54,345 nt of DNA from Streptomyces sp. E2N166 (GCF_003671715.1 NZ_RAIF01000025.1:331484-385828); one strand, 5' to 3'; positions 1 through 7,801 are shown, counted from the first letter of the stretch. Program-made: numbers and translations. The notes: generated by a model from the letters alone, not told the origin.

Positions 1-25
1 GGACGGTGACCAGAGCCCGGCGGAT

Positions 26-247
26 TCAGTGACGGTGGCCGTCGGCCTTCAACTCGCCTATGAAGGCGAGCCAGGCGGCGGTTTCGAAGTACAGCGCTGG
101 ACCGCACGGGACCTTGCTGTCACGGACGGGGACGACGGCCTCCTGGAATCCGTCGGCCACCTCCACGCAGTCGCCTCCCGCCTGATTGCTGTAGCTGCTC
201 TTGCGCCAGGCGGCGCCGTTCAGGCTTGGACGGGAGATTCGCGCCAC
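26..247 (-). CDS. DUF397 domain protein
   Basis: A 73-residue protein that is one complete DUF397 domain. The family signature is visible as WRKSSYS near residue 14, then GDCVEVA, VVPVRDSK and a closing AWLAFIGEL. These small proteins are very common in Streptomyces and normally follow an XRE/DUF5753 regulator, as here; the pairs are thought to act in developmental regulation, but the molecular job of DUF397 is not known to me. The start is a GTG. Its first 128 bases overlap the 3' end of the upstream regulator in another frame, far more than the usual few bases. Confidence 0.88.
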   Translation of the reverse strand: MARISRPSLNGAAWRKSSYSNQAGGDCVEVADGFQEAVVPVRDSKVPCGPALYFETAAWLAFIGELKADGHRH

Positions 248-1067
248 GGTAGCTGCCCTCCAGGGTGGACCGGATCATGTCGAGTGACATGAGCGGGGGC
301 AGCGCTGCCGCCCGCAGCCGATCGTAAATCACCTTGTAGCGGCTGACGTTGGCTGGTTCTTCGATGAGTTGGCCGTAGTCCGAGCCTTCCGTGTATGCCA
401 CTTCCGGGCTGTCCGTGAGTGTCAGGATCGTCAGCGATCCCCCCATCGCCTCGTGTCCGCCTTGGTCGAACGGCAGAACCTGCACCTCGATGTGGCGTTC
501 CGCTGCCGCATGGAGCAGTCGCGCCAACTGCTGTCGCATCACGCCGTGGCCGCCGATGGGGCGCCTCAACACCGCTTCGTCCAGGATCACCATCAGCTCC
601 GGCCGGGTTGGCGAACTGAGGCGTTCCTGCCGCTTCATTCGGGCGGTGATGCGCTCCTCCAACTGCTCTTCGCTGTCGAGCATCGCGTCCAGAGCGAGAA
701 CCGCTCGCGCGTAGTCCTCCGTCTGCAACAGACCCGGCACCACATGCGCCGCGTACTGCCGGATGACCACCGCCCGTTCCGAGTACTCCACGAACCGCCG
801 CGACCAGTCAGGAAACGCCTCCCGGTACACATACGGCCACAGCTCCACCAGCAGTTCCTCCGCGCCGAGAGCCGCGTCCAGCGCCCGCACCAGCTCCAGC
901 GTGGGCTTCGCTCCGGACGCCCGCTCGATCTGCGTGATCCGCGTGCTCACCACGTGCGTCAACTCGCCCAGTTCGGCCTGGGTCAGTCCGGCTGCCGTCC
1001 GGAGTCTGCGCACTCGGGTGCCGAACAGCGCGGCCATCGACGCGCTGGGATCAATTCCGTTGGCCAA
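120..1067 (-). CDS. XRE-family helix-turn-helix regulator with DUF5753 domain
   Basis: An N-terminal XRE helix-turn-helix (TRVRRLRTAAGLTQAELG... within about residues 15-70) is followed by a DUF5753 domain (EYSERAVVIRQYAAHVVPGLLQTEDYARA onward). This is the BldB-partner/Scr1 type of DNA-binding regulator, abundant in Streptomyces and paired with DUF397 proteins, as here. I place the start at a TTG at 1067 because DPSAS before the helix-turn-helix is typical of the family and GGAAG lies 7 bases upstream; an ATG at 1037 is the alternative. The normal C-terminus would end near residue 270; the last 45 residues are Arg/Gly-rich and encoded over the DUF397 gene, suggesting that the original stop was lost. 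Divergent from the HATPase gene. Confidence 0.85.
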   Translation of the reverse strand: MANGIDPSASMAALFGTRVRRLRTAAGLTQAELGELTHVVSTRITQIERASGAKPTLELVRALDAALGAEELLVELWPYVYREAFPDWSRRFVEYSERAVVIRQYAAHVVPGLLQTEDYARAVLALDAMLDSEEQLEERITARMKRQERLSSPTRPELMVILDEAVLRRPIGGHGVMRQQLARLLHAAAERHIEVQVLPFDQGGHEAMGGSLTILTLTDSPEVAYTEGSDYGQLIEEPANVSRYKVIYDRLRAAALPPLMSLDMIRSTLEGSYRGANLPSKPERRRLAQEQLQQSGGRRLRGGGRRIPGGRRPRP

Positions 1068-1187
1068 GGCATCACTTCCGTTCCTTACGGCTTGAAAGGT
1101 AAGGCCGCGGCCCCTGTCGAGCGTATGACGATCGGTCGACTCTTGAGTACGGAACGTGACGACTTGGGTCGAAGGGACGGACGCACG

Positions 1188-1694
1188 GTGCTCACAGAAA
1201 CCGCCACGCCGGGAGACGAGCCGCAGCGAAGCGCTGAGCGGCACGCGGGACTCGACGGCGGTGAACCCGAACGCCGGCCGTTCACCCCGCAGTTCCCCTC
1301 GTCCCCGCGGGGCGCGCAGCTCGCCCGGCGTCACGCCGTCCGGTGGCTGGAAGACCGGGGCCACCCACCGACGTCGGACGTGTCCTGCACCGCCGCCCTC
1401 GTCGTAGGAGAACTCGCGGCGAACGCCGTACAGCACGGTCGGGTCCCCGGTCACGAGTTCGGTCTCCGGCTCACCCTCGACCGCGCCGCGGGCCTGCTAC
1501 GGATCGAGGTCGACGACGCCGCCTCCGCGAAGCGGTTGCCAATAGTTGCTCCCTCGTCGTATCCCGAAGGCGAGTCCGGCCGAGGACTGCTCCTGGTGGA
1601 CATCCTTGCCGTGCGGTGGGGATCGCTGCCGCGCCGCCCAGTCGGCAAGACGGTATGGGCCGACCTGAGCGCAGGAGAGAAAGGAGTGTCATGA
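1188..1694 (+). CDS. ATP-binding protein, HATPase_c_2 (anti-sigma factor RsbW-like)
   Basis: A 168-residue protein with the GHKL fold of anti-sigma kinases: N-box VGELAANAVQHG, G1 region EVDDA and G2 region GRGLLLVDILAVRWG. Such single-domain ATPases are numerous in Streptomyces and are expected to bind ATP and a partner protein such as a sigma factor or antagonist; the partner cannot be read from the sequence. The GTG start at 1188 has GAAGGGA about 10 bases upstream; an in-frame ATG at 1125 lacks one. It is divergent from the XRE/DUF5753 gene, a common arrangement. Its stop overlaps (ATGA) a 14-codon ORF at 1691-1735. Confidence 0.85.
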   Translation: MLTETATPGDEPQRSAERHAGLDGGEPERRPFTPQFPSSPRGAQLARRHAVRWLEDRGHPPTSDVSCTAALVVGELAANAVQHGRVPGHEFGLRLTLDRAAGLLRIEVDDAASAKRLPIVAPSSYPEGESGRGLLLVDILAVRWGSLPRRPVGKTVWADLSAGEKGVS

Positions 1695-1812
1695 CGGAAC
1701 ACGACGAGCACGGCGACGGTAGCGGCAGGCACTGACGGCGAGGGAAGAGCCCCAGGAAACGAGGCAGGGACCCGACCCGCACTGCGGATCAGGCCCCTGA
1801 CCTGGTACTTCT

Positions 1813-1857
1813 CTGTCGGGGTGGCGGGATTTGAACCCACGACCTCTTCGTCCCGAA
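1813..1857. repeat. Left attachment-site repeat (3' part of tRNA-Pro)
   Basis: Bases 1813-1857 are identical to 22738-22782, which is the 3' part of the tRNA-Pro gene through its anticodon loop. This copy lacks the 5' half of the tRNA, so it is a displaced fragment and not a gene. Similarity continues leftward over GATCAGGCCC and TGACCTGGT (1787-1806; 19 of 20 bases as at 22711-22730), so about 70 bp are shared. Same orientation at both ends, as expected for attL/attR made by a tyrosine integrase. Confidence 0.9.
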
Positions 1858-1950
1858 TGAGGATCGTACGTGATCACGACCAGGGGTAGTTGATATTCGC
1901 GCTGGTCAGAGGCTTGGTGAGGGGTGGTCCCGTGTGGTCTTCGAGGGTCT

Positions 1951-1982
1951 CTGGGGGAAGATCATCTCCCAGATTTCTCCCA
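1951..1982. repeat. Left-end arm-type site (TCTCCCA direct repeat in an inverted repeat)
   Basis: TCTCCCAGATTTCTCCCA at 1965-1982 is identical to 22651-22668 at the other end of the element, and the match extends to 25 bases with one mismatch (AAGATC before it). Within it TCTCCCA is repeated with an 11-base period. CTGGGGGA at 1951-1958 pairs imperfectly with TCTCCCAG at 1965-1972. The site lies about 95 bp inside the left att core; the right copy lies about 70 bp inside its core. Position and repetition fit integrase arm-binding or excisionase sites; this is inference. Confidence 0.6.
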
Positions 1983-2261
1983 GCGAGGGGAGGCCAGGGT
2001 GCCCTGCTCGGCTTCCGGAGTTGGTTGCGGGAGCGAGTTTGCGCAGGGTGGAGCCTCCCTATGGCGAGGGATTTGCGGTCGGCGCGCAGTCGCGCGGCGG
2101 CGCTCTGTCACCTGCCAGCTTTGGCGTCGGTGTTCGAGGACTGCCTTCCACAGTTCCAGGCGATGGCGAGAGTCCTTCGGGAACGTGCAGCGGAGGACTC
2201 CGAGGACGATGGTGCACACCAGCACGGATACCGACTCCGGATGGTCAGTGAGAAGCGACAC
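1962..2261 (-). CDS. Hypothetical small protein (possible membrane anchor)
   Basis: A 99-residue protein starting at GTG with an excellent ribosome site (GAGGGGAGGA) that lies in the end of the upstream gene (stop at 2265), so the two are probably co-transcribed. Residues 8-24 (PESVSVLVCTIVLGVLR) could form a short hydrophobic helix, followed by a basic stretch ELWKAVLEHRR. I do not recognise a family. It is the outermost gene on the left side of the mobile element and its 3' end overlaps the arm-type repeat at 1965-1982. Confidence 0.5.
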   Translation of the reverse strand: MSLLTDHPESVSVLVCTIVLGVLRCTFPKDSRHRLELWKAVLEHRRQSWQVTERRRATARRPQIPRHREAPPCANSLPQPTPEAEQGTLASPRWEKSGR

Positions 2262-2264
2262 GGA

Positions 2265-3281
2265 TCATTCCTCCCCCTCGCAAAGATCCAGTGAGGCGGT
2301 GCCCAACAGGACCTGGAAGGCATCGCCGTGGTGGGTGAATCTCGCGCCCTTGATTCCGGCCTCCCGGTGAGTCAAGGCACGGGCCAGGTCGTGAGGTTCG
2401 GGGTAGCCGGTCCAGCGGAACTCCCACGAATCACCAGCGCCCCACAGTCGGGACACGGCACCGTCCCGCAGCACAGCTGGCTCTCTCCTGTGTTCCACTT
2501 CGGGGCGCTCCAGAGGATCCCAGGACAAGCTGGTCGCCCAGCCCCTCCGTCGGTCCACCAGGTTGTAGCGGGACACCAGGCCGGCCAGCAGGGTGGCGGC
2601 ATCGCCCGAAATCGGGGGAACTTCTGCCAGTGCGCGACGCTCGTGCGCCATGAGGTCTTGGTCGACGGTGGGATAGCGATCCCTGGGCACGAGGCTGCGT
2701 TTGCCGCCATGCTGGCATCCAGCCGGGTCCCCGGTGATGCTCAGTCGTGCACCAGTCGGCAGGTGACGCAGGCAGACAGAGGCATGGCCATGGCAGTTGT
2801 ACGTGTCCTCGTACCGCAGGCCAGGAACACCGCGCGAGCCGTCCCAAGCCGCAGGTAGCAGCCGGGTGGCCACGTTCTCCGGGGCGCGCTCCACCACCAG
2901 CACCAACCGGTCCCGCCGGGGCGACATCACCGGGTCGTACGAGGCGACCACCGCGTAGTTCCACTTCGCCGTCGGGCCGTTGTATACATTGCCGTTGAAA
3001 AGTGCGAGGGCCAACAAGGCTCGAAGAGAACGCTGTTCGTCCGAGCAGTGGTCCAGGCCCAGTCCATGAGTGCCGCCACGGATCGCGAATCCTGCTGCGT
3101 CCGCGCTCTCGCCGGTGTACTGGGCGCGGAGCTCGATCCGGTCCTCGGCCGACATGCTGTGGACGGGCAGCCCGCCCAGCTCCTTGGCAGCGGCCAACCT
3201 TGCCTTTTGGTAGGGGAGGGTGTTCCCCGACTCGACTTGGATTCGGTGTGCGAGTTCGGTGATGTCCCTGTCGAGCGTCAT
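2265..3281 (-). CDS. Hypothetical protein, cargo of the mobile element
   Basis: A 338-residue soluble protein with no signal peptide, membrane segment or family motif that I recognise. The ATG has AGGAG 7 bases upstream. Several segments look structured: YQKARLAAAKELGG near the N-terminus, FNGNVYNGPTAKWNYAVVASYDPV in the middle and YNCHGHASVCLRHL, a Cys/His-rich stretch that might bind a metal. It is followed by the 99-residue ORF with an overlapping ribosome site. Codon choice is GC-rich like its neighbours. Confidence 0.72.
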   Translation of the reverse strand: MTLDRDITELAHRIQVESGNTLPYQKARLAAAKELGGLPVHSMSAEDRIELRAQYTGESADAAGFAIRGGTHGLGLDHCSDEQRSLRALLALALFNGNVYNGPTAKWNYAVVASYDPVMSPRRDRLVLVVERAPENVATRLLPAAWDGSRGVPGLRYEDTYNCHGHASVCLRHLPTGARLSITGDPAGCQHGGKRSLVPRDRYPTVDQDLMAHERRALAEVPPISGDAATLLAGLVSRYNLVDRRRGWATSLSWDPLERPEVEHRREPAVLRDGAVSRLWGAGDSWEFRWTGYPEPHDLARALTHREAGIKGARFTHHGDAFQVLLGTASLDLCEGEE

Positions 3282-3803
3282 GTCCGGCTCCTGGTGGGCG
3301 CGCCTCAGTGCTCCCGCCCACTGCGCCCCATAGGAGGAACAACAGCCCTACTTCACGCGTGCCCGACGGCACTTTGCGCCCTCAACCCTGGACGACTGCG
3401 GGAGGAATCCAGGTCCGACGTAGCGGCGAGCGTGTTCGCCTCACGCGAGTGTAGCGCCTTCGTGGCGGGCAGTCCTCTGGACCTCGACTGATGGAGGCCC
3501 AGACGCATAGCTGAGGGACACATACCAGCAGGAGTAGAGGTTCGTCCGGTGAGTAAGTTTGAGACGTAGGGCTCTGAACACTATCGCTGCCAGCGCGCCG
3601 GTCTCGAGGGCGTAGAGGGTGGACCAGAGAAGGGCTGGGCCAGGATTCGCGGCCTAGGTGTCTTCGTGATCGTGGTCTGTCAGGGACTCGCGGCCCGCCC
3701 ACGCCACATCCATGGCACGGTGCGGGGCTAGAAAATCCGTGTTTGTGCTACGTAGGACGGCCAGGGCCACCATCATGTACGGATCTCGGAGAGAGGTCGA
3801 CTC
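3282..3803. other. Intergenic region between divergent cargo genes
   Basis: This 522-bp stretch separates the divergent gene at 2265-3281 from the TerD-like gene at 3804. It is less GC-rich around 3720-3780, where a promoter for the TerD-like gene would be expected, but I cannot assign -35/-10 boxes with confidence. Open frames across it have shadow-like composition (Arg/Pro/Ser-rich) and no ribosome sites. I see no RNA gene or repeat in it. Confidence 0.5.
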
Positions 3804-5033
3804 ATGACTACTGCCCTTGCCAAAGGCGGCAATACTGCCCTGTCTGCTGCGGCGGCATGCCGCGTCACCCTCAGCTCCCCTACGACGGGCATTGATGTGT
3901 CCGCTGTCCTGCTCGGGCCGGACGGCAGGGTGCGGAGTGATGACGACCTGATCTTCTACAACCATGCTGCGCAGGACGGGGTCAGGCTGACCGGGCAGAC
4001 CATCGTCGCTGATCTTGCCGCAATCCCGGAGACGGTGGACCGCGTTGCCATCGTCGCCAGCATCGATCCGGAGCTGCGGGTGAGGTATTTCGACGCGAGT
4101 AGCACCCCGCATGCGGTCATCGAGTGTGGCGGTGTTCGAAGTACCTTTGAGCCGCCGCCGCTCATGCACCGGGAGACAGTGGCTGTGCTCGTCGAGCTGT
4201 ACCGGCGGGCGGGCAGCTGGAAGGCTAGGGCAGTGGGCCAGGGGTGGGACACGGGTCTGGCGGGGTTGGCGTCGGACTTCGGCATCGTTGTAGATGACCC
4301 CGGCCCTACCGCAGCGGCCCCTCCAACCGTCACACCCGCGCGAAGCCGCCAGCTGTCACCTGGGGCGTCGTCGCCGAGGCTGGTGACAACACCTGCCCGG
4401 CTCCCTGCGCCGTTGGGCAAAGTGCTCCTCACCAAGGCCGGCCAGGCGACCATCGACATGCGTAAGGACGACCCGAGCCTTGTAGTGACAGCCACTCTTG
4501 AGTGGAACGGCGGAAGTGCGGCACGAAGAAGGGCTGGAGCGGACCTGGATCTTTACGCCCTCTACGTCCCCCGGAGTCTGGTCACCTCACCCGGGCAGCG
4601 CCCGGTCAAGACGGACCAGGCCGTCTACTACCGGCAACTCGGATCGTCAGTAGCGCCCCCCTACATCGCACTGGACGGCGACTCCAAGGTGCCAGGTCGA
4701 GAGACGATCACCATCCGTCGCCCAGACCTCCAGGGCTACGTCCTACTATGCGCTTACAGCGCGGTGGAGAACGGAACAGGTTCTTTCAAGTCGTACGGCG
4801 CTCAGGTGGTGGTCACGGATGGGCGCGGGTCCACGGTGACGGTGCCCTTGTTCAACAATCGCAACCTGTCCTACTGGGTCGCCATTGCCCTGATCGACTT
4901 CAATGTTCCAGGCGGTGTGGAGATCCGGCATGTGGAGAAGTACAGCGGCAACCACGTTGAGGCCCGACCCACGCTGTACTCGAGTGGGAACTTCCGTATG
5001 AGTACCGGAAAGATCGAGTTCAAGACGAGGTAG
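3804..5033 (+). CDS. Tandem TerD-domain protein (tellurium/stress resistance family)
   Basis: A 409-residue protein with two TerD-like beta-sandwich domains. The first covers about residues 1-165 (GIDVSAVLLGPDGRVRSDDD, then LIFYNHAAQDGVRL); the second about 205-409 (GADLDLYALYV, then AVYYRQLG and YIALDGDSKVPG). They are joined by a Pro/Ala/Ser-rich linker at about 166-204. TerD domains bind calcium and belong to membrane-linked stress and phage-defence systems; acidic residues in both DLDL and DGD loops suggest that calcium binding is kept. The ATG is preceded by GAGAGAGG. It converges on the APH-like gene, and no terABC partners are nearby. Its role as element cargo is unknown. Confidence 0.82.
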   Translation: MTTALAKGGNTALSAAAACRVTLSSPTTGIDVSAVLLGPDGRVRSDDDLIFYNHAAQDGVRLTGQTIVADLAAIPETVDRVAIVASIDPELRVRYFDASSTPHAVIECGGVRSTFEPPPLMHRETVAVLVELYRRAGSWKARAVGQGWDTGLAGLASDFGIVVDDPGPTAAAPPTVTPARSRQLSPGASSPRLVTTPARLPAPLGKVLLTKAGQATIDMRKDDPSLVVTATLEWNGGSAARRRAGADLDLYALYVPRSLVTSPGQRPVKTDQAVYYRQLGSSVAPPYIALDGDSKVPGRETITIRRPDLQGYVLLCAYSAVENGTGSFKSYGAQVVVTDGRGSTVTVPLFNNRNLSYWVAIALIDFNVPGGVEIRHVEKYSGNHVEARPTLYSSGNFRMSTGKIEFKTR

Positions 5034-5055
5034 ATCTGACGGCGAGCATGGACTC

Positions 5056-5850
5056 TCAGAGGAGTGCGAGCCTGAACGCAGCGGCCCGCTTGGCCATCCC
5101 CTGCTTCCAGGGCGTCGGATCTTCCTCGGCGACCTCCCGCCACAGCGCCGCAGATGCGGAACCGAATGCCGTCGTTGCCTCCGGCTCGGTGTTCCGCCAC
5201 GACGGGAAACGGCCTGCGAACAAGATCGCGTCCTCCGCCAGGTGGCCAGCCTCCATGAGCCTCAGTGCCAAGGTGCCTGGATCGATCCATGCCGCACCGC
5301 GCGTTGGCCACGCCCAGTCGATGAGGCGGGCACGCCCGTCGGCGATCAGGACATTGTGCGGTGCGAAGTCGGTGTGCAGCAGGGTGTTGCCGGTGAAGTG
5401 CTGGAGCGTTCCGGGCGGAGCGTAGTCCGCCCAGCGGTCCACCGCGTCCTTGATCTCGATGTCGGCCGGAGCGGTGATCTGTTGCAGTTCGGTGAGCGCG
5501 GCTTCTATGAGCTCCAAGTCGGCCGAGCCGGGGCTGTAGTCGGCGTGGCGACCGCTGAGGACCTCGTATCCGAGAAGGCTCCATCCACCGACTTCCAGGT
5601 GCCAGTACAGGCGGGGGCAGGACGTAGGCAGGTGGGGGGCGATCTCCGCCTCGCGGCGCTGTGCTGCGACCTGCGCATGATCACTCGCGATGCCCTTCAC
5701 GAAAACGCTGCCGCTCTCGGTTTCCAGGACGGAGGCGACGCCGGAGTTCATGCCGCCGGTCATGGTCACCGCCTGATGCACGGGGCCGGTCTTGTCAGTG
5801 ACAGCCTGGCGGGCGTCGGCTGGGAGCTGATCGAAGGGAATGCGAGACAT
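5056..5850 (-). CDS. Aminoglycoside phosphotransferase-fold kinase
   Basis: A 264-residue APH-superfamily kinase. Visible are the ATP-anchoring lysine in VFVKG (K52), the Brenner motif HTDFAPHN (H159, catalytic D161, N166) and the metal-binding LIDWAWP (D178). The family phosphorylates antibiotics, choline, sugars and, in some lanthipeptide clusters, peptide Ser/Thr residues. Here it is the last gene of an operon with a radical SAM enzyme and a small peptide, so a substrate from that pathway is as likely as an antibiotic. A strong hairpin (5889-5925) separates it from the peptide gene, so it may be expressed at a lower level. ATG at 5850 chosen over in-frame upstream starts because GAGGA lies before it. 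Confidence 0.85.
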   Translation of the reverse strand: MSRIPFDQLPADARQAVTDKTGPVHQAVTMTGGMNSGVASVLETESGSVFVKGIASDHAQVAAQRREAEIAPHLPTSCPRLYWHLEVGGWSLLGYEVLSGRHADYSPGSADLELIEAALTELQQITAPADIEIKDAVDRWADYAPPGTLQHFTGNTLLHTDFAPHNVLIADGRARLIDWAWPTRGAAWIDPGTLALRLMEAGHLAEDAILFAGRFPSWRNTEPEATTAFGSASAALWREVAEEDPTPWKQGMAKRAAAFRLALL

Positions 5851-5888
5851 GGACACGCGCGGTTCCTCATGGGGCTCGGAGACAAGGG

Positions 5889-5925
5889 AGTGCCGCCCCG
5901 GCCAGGGTACGACCGGGGCGGCACT
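5889..5925 (-). terminator. Hairpin between the peptide and kinase genes (terminator/attenuator)
   Basis: AGTGCCGCCCCGG at 5889-5901 pairs perfectly with 5913-5925 over 13 bp with an 11-base loop. It lies 46 bp after the peptide stop and 39 bp before the kinase start, with no T-tract. In RiPP operons such a hairpin after the precursor gene commonly raises precursor transcript over downstream enzymes; that role here is inferred. Confidence 0.65.
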
Positions 5926-5970
5926 CATGGGGCGCGTACGCGAGCGGTGCGGCGCCCGCCTGCGGTGTAT

Positions 5971-6183
5971 CTAGTACGGCTGGTCGTCGCCGGCCGAGCA
6001 GCTGCACTCGGCACCCTCGGCGGCCTCGTCCAGGTCGGTGATGATCTGGACCTCGTCATCGCGGATGGCCCCGGCCGGCAGTGGCACGGGCAGGGTGCCG
6101 GTTGCACCATCGGTGGGGCGCCGGCCGATGGTGAGCAGCATCGGTTCGCGCGGCGGGGTGAGGGTTGTGGTGGGTGGAGTCAT
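5971..6183 (-). CDS. Small peptide, candidate RiPP precursor (Cys-Ser-Cys tail)
   Basis: A 70-residue peptide whose ATG overlaps the stop of the radical SAM gene (ATGA), so translation is coupled. The N-terminal half is Thr/Pro-rich and uncharged (TPPTTTLTPPREP); residues 42-58 are strongly acidic (RDDEVQIITDLDEAAEG); the tail is AECSCSAGDDQPY with Cys60 and Cys62. A leader with acidic DLDE, a short Cys/Ser/Gly tail, a neighbouring SPASM-type radical SAM protein and a hairpin just after the gene together resemble a RiPP precursor. I do not recognise the precursor family, and a non-precursor partner subunit remains possible. Confidence 0.7.
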   Translation of the reverse strand: MTPPTTTLTPPREPMLLTIGRRPTDGATGTLPVPLPAGAIRDDEVQIITDLDEAAEGAECSCSAGDDQPY

Positions 6184-7340
6184 GATCCGTAGCCTCCGTG
6201 TTGGCAGTAGAGCTCTCGTTGGTCCCCCGCATCCTGGTAGAGCTTGGCCAGCGGCCGGCAGGTACGGCAGGTGCCGACCTTCGTGCAGCCGGAGCATCCA
6301 CCGGTGCGGAGCTGTAGGGACTCGGCGATGGCGCCGAGCCGGGTGAGGGCGGCGACGCCCTCGGTCACGAGGTTCACGCTCGGGTCGCGGCCGACCTTGC
6401 AGACAGATGCGATGCCGTGCGGGTTGACGTGGAAGAACGTCCGGCCGGCATTGCAGCCGGTGAAGACGCTCCGGACCTTGATGTGGCCCTTGGCCTGCGT
6501 CGCCAGCGGGTTCGCTTCACCGTCGATCGTCGGCGACATGTTCGTGAAGACCTGGTGTGGGAAGCTGTAGCGTTCACACAGAGCCACCATCGCGTCGACC
6601 TCATGGGCGTTGTCGTCCGACACGATCACGTTCAGCCGGACCGGCAGCCGGTCCTGGTGGGCCGCGTCCAGACCCTGGATGAACCGGCCGAACGCGCCGC
6701 GGTTGCGAGTGACCTTGTCGTACGTGTCCGCGGTCGCGCCGTAGACGCTGAGCGTGAGCCGGTAAGGGCGATGGCGTGCGAACAGCCCGCGGATCGGCGG
6801 CTTGCGCAGGGACGAACCGTTCGAGGAGACCTGCACCATCATCCCGAGCTGGTGGGCGTACTCGTAGGCCGCGCCGAACTCGCGGTCGATCAGTGCCTCA
6901 CCGCCCGTGATCTGCAGCCAGAGCACGCCCGCGTCGCGCATCGTCCGCAGGAGCTGCTGTTTGCCCGCCCAGTCCAGGCCCTCGAAGCGCTTCTCGCCGA
7001 GGTAGCAGAACTCGCAGTCGTAGTCGCAGCCAAGGTTGATTTCCCAGGACGCCTTCGCGTACCCGTACGGCGATCGCTCGCGCACAAGGACGAAATCGCC
7101 GACCGGTCCGTCAGGCAGCTCGGTGCCCCACGCCTGCCGCGCGGCATCAACAAGCCAAGCTGGCAGAGAGCCTCCGACGTGGCTCGCGGCGCGCAGCTCC
7201 TCGTAGCGAATCCCAGGAATGCGCACACCGACCGCTCGGCCTGGCTGAAGAAGGAGGTGCTGGGCGAGGAACGGGCTGGCCACGAGACGCGTGCTTGACG
7301 CGGCAGGCGCCGCCCGATCCGGTGTGCCGGTTTCGGTCAT
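6180..7340 (-). CDS. Radical SAM/SPASM-domain enzyme
   Basis: A 386-residue enzyme with the radical SAM cluster motif CDYDCEFC (C105, C109, C112, binding [4Fe-4S] and S-adenosylmethionine), the GGE motif ITGGEAL at about 145-150, and a C-terminal SPASM-like region with seven further cysteines (C296, C314, C349, C352, C358, C361, C379) for auxiliary clusters. SPASM enzymes typically modify ribosomal peptides. About 95 residues precede the barrel (GRAVGVRIPGIRYEELRAASH...), which could be a peptide-recognition region; that is inference. Start ATG at 7340 overlaps the stop of the upstream ATPase gene and its own stop overlaps the peptide start, forming one tight operon. Confidence 0.92.
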   Translation of the reverse strand: MTETGTPDRAAPAASSTRLVASPFLAQHLLLQPGRAVGVRIPGIRYEELRAASHVGGSLPAWLVDAARQAWGTELPDGPVGDFVLVRERSPYGYAKASWEINLGCDYDCEFCYLGEKRFEGLDWAGKQQLLRTMRDAGVLWLQITGGEALIDREFGAAYEYAHQLGMMVQVSSNGSSLRKPPIRGLFARHRPYRLTLSVYGATADTYDKVTRNRGAFGRFIQGLDAAHQDRLPVRLNVIVSDDNAHEVDAMVALCERYSFPHQVFTNMSPTIDGEANPLATQAKGHIKVRSVFTGCNAGRTFFHVNPHGIASVCKVGRDPSVNLVTEGVAALTRLGAIAESLQLRTGGCSGCTKVGTCRTCRPLAKLYQDAGDQRELYCQHGGYGS

Positions 7341-7801
7341 CGGACCTCCAGAGGGCGGTCGTCGTGGTTTGGGACGGGAGGGCTGATCGACTGTGCGGCG
7401 TCGTCCGCGGTCTTGAAGCAGGACCAGATGATCTTCCCGAGCGGTGTACGGTCCCTCACTCCCCACTCGTCGGAAAGCGCGGCCACCAACGTCAGGCCCC
7501 TCCCGGAGATGTCTGTGGCGGTCGGCTCGCGTACGACGGGCTGCTGGCGACGGCTGTCGTGCACTTCCAGGCGTACGCAGTTGTCGTCGATGTCGAGCCG
7601 GACGAGGAAGCCGTGCCCGCGGGCGGTGCCGTGGAGAACGGCGTTCGTGGCGAGTTCGGAGACGCATAGGCAGATGTCCTCGGTGCGGCTCGTCAGACCC
7701 CAGCCGTCCAGCGCTCTGGTGGCGAACTCCCGTGCTTTGCGTACGGACTGGCGGCGGGCCTCGAAGAACTGCTGAAGCGACTCGGGCATGGGGTGCCTCA
7801 T
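7337..7801 (-). CDS. ATP-binding protein, HATPase_c_2 family
   Basis: A 154-residue GHKL ATPase with N-box VSELATNAVLHG (about 47-58), LEVHDS and the glycine loop GRGLTLVAALSDEWG. It is like the anti-sigma kinases of Streptomyces and resembles the chromosomal protein at 1188-1694 in architecture only. The start ATG overlaps the stop of the resolvase-like gene and its stop overlaps the radical SAM start, so it is translated within the operon. A regulatory role for the cluster is the simplest reading. Confidence 0.85.
   Translation of the reverse strand: MRHPMPESLQQFFEARRQSVRKAREFATRALDGWGLTSRTEDICLCVSELATNAVLHGTARGHGFLVRLDIDDNCVRLEVHDSRRQQPVVREPTATDISGRGLTLVAALSDEWGVRDRTPLGKIIWSCFKTADDAAQSISPPVPNHDDRPLEVR

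Noticed and set aside
1843..1890. A second, partial tRNA at the left end of the element
   Set aside because: Only the 3' part matches tRNA-Pro. The 5' half after the anticodon loop is replaced by unrelated sequence, so it is an att remnant and not a tRNA gene.
1890..2370. Plus-strand ORFs across the left end
   Set aside because: They are antisense to the better supported minus-strand ORF at 1962-2261 and have no ribosome sites or family features.
3382..3702. 106-codon minus-strand ORF in the 522-bp gap before the TerD-like gene
   Set aside because: Arg/Pro/Ser-rich composition, no ribosome site and no motif; typical of chance frames in GC-rich DNA.
5056..5850. A true aminoglycoside-resistance gene
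   Set aside because: Only the general kinase motifs are seen. Its operon partners point to a biosynthetic or modification role, so no resistance phenotype is claimed.
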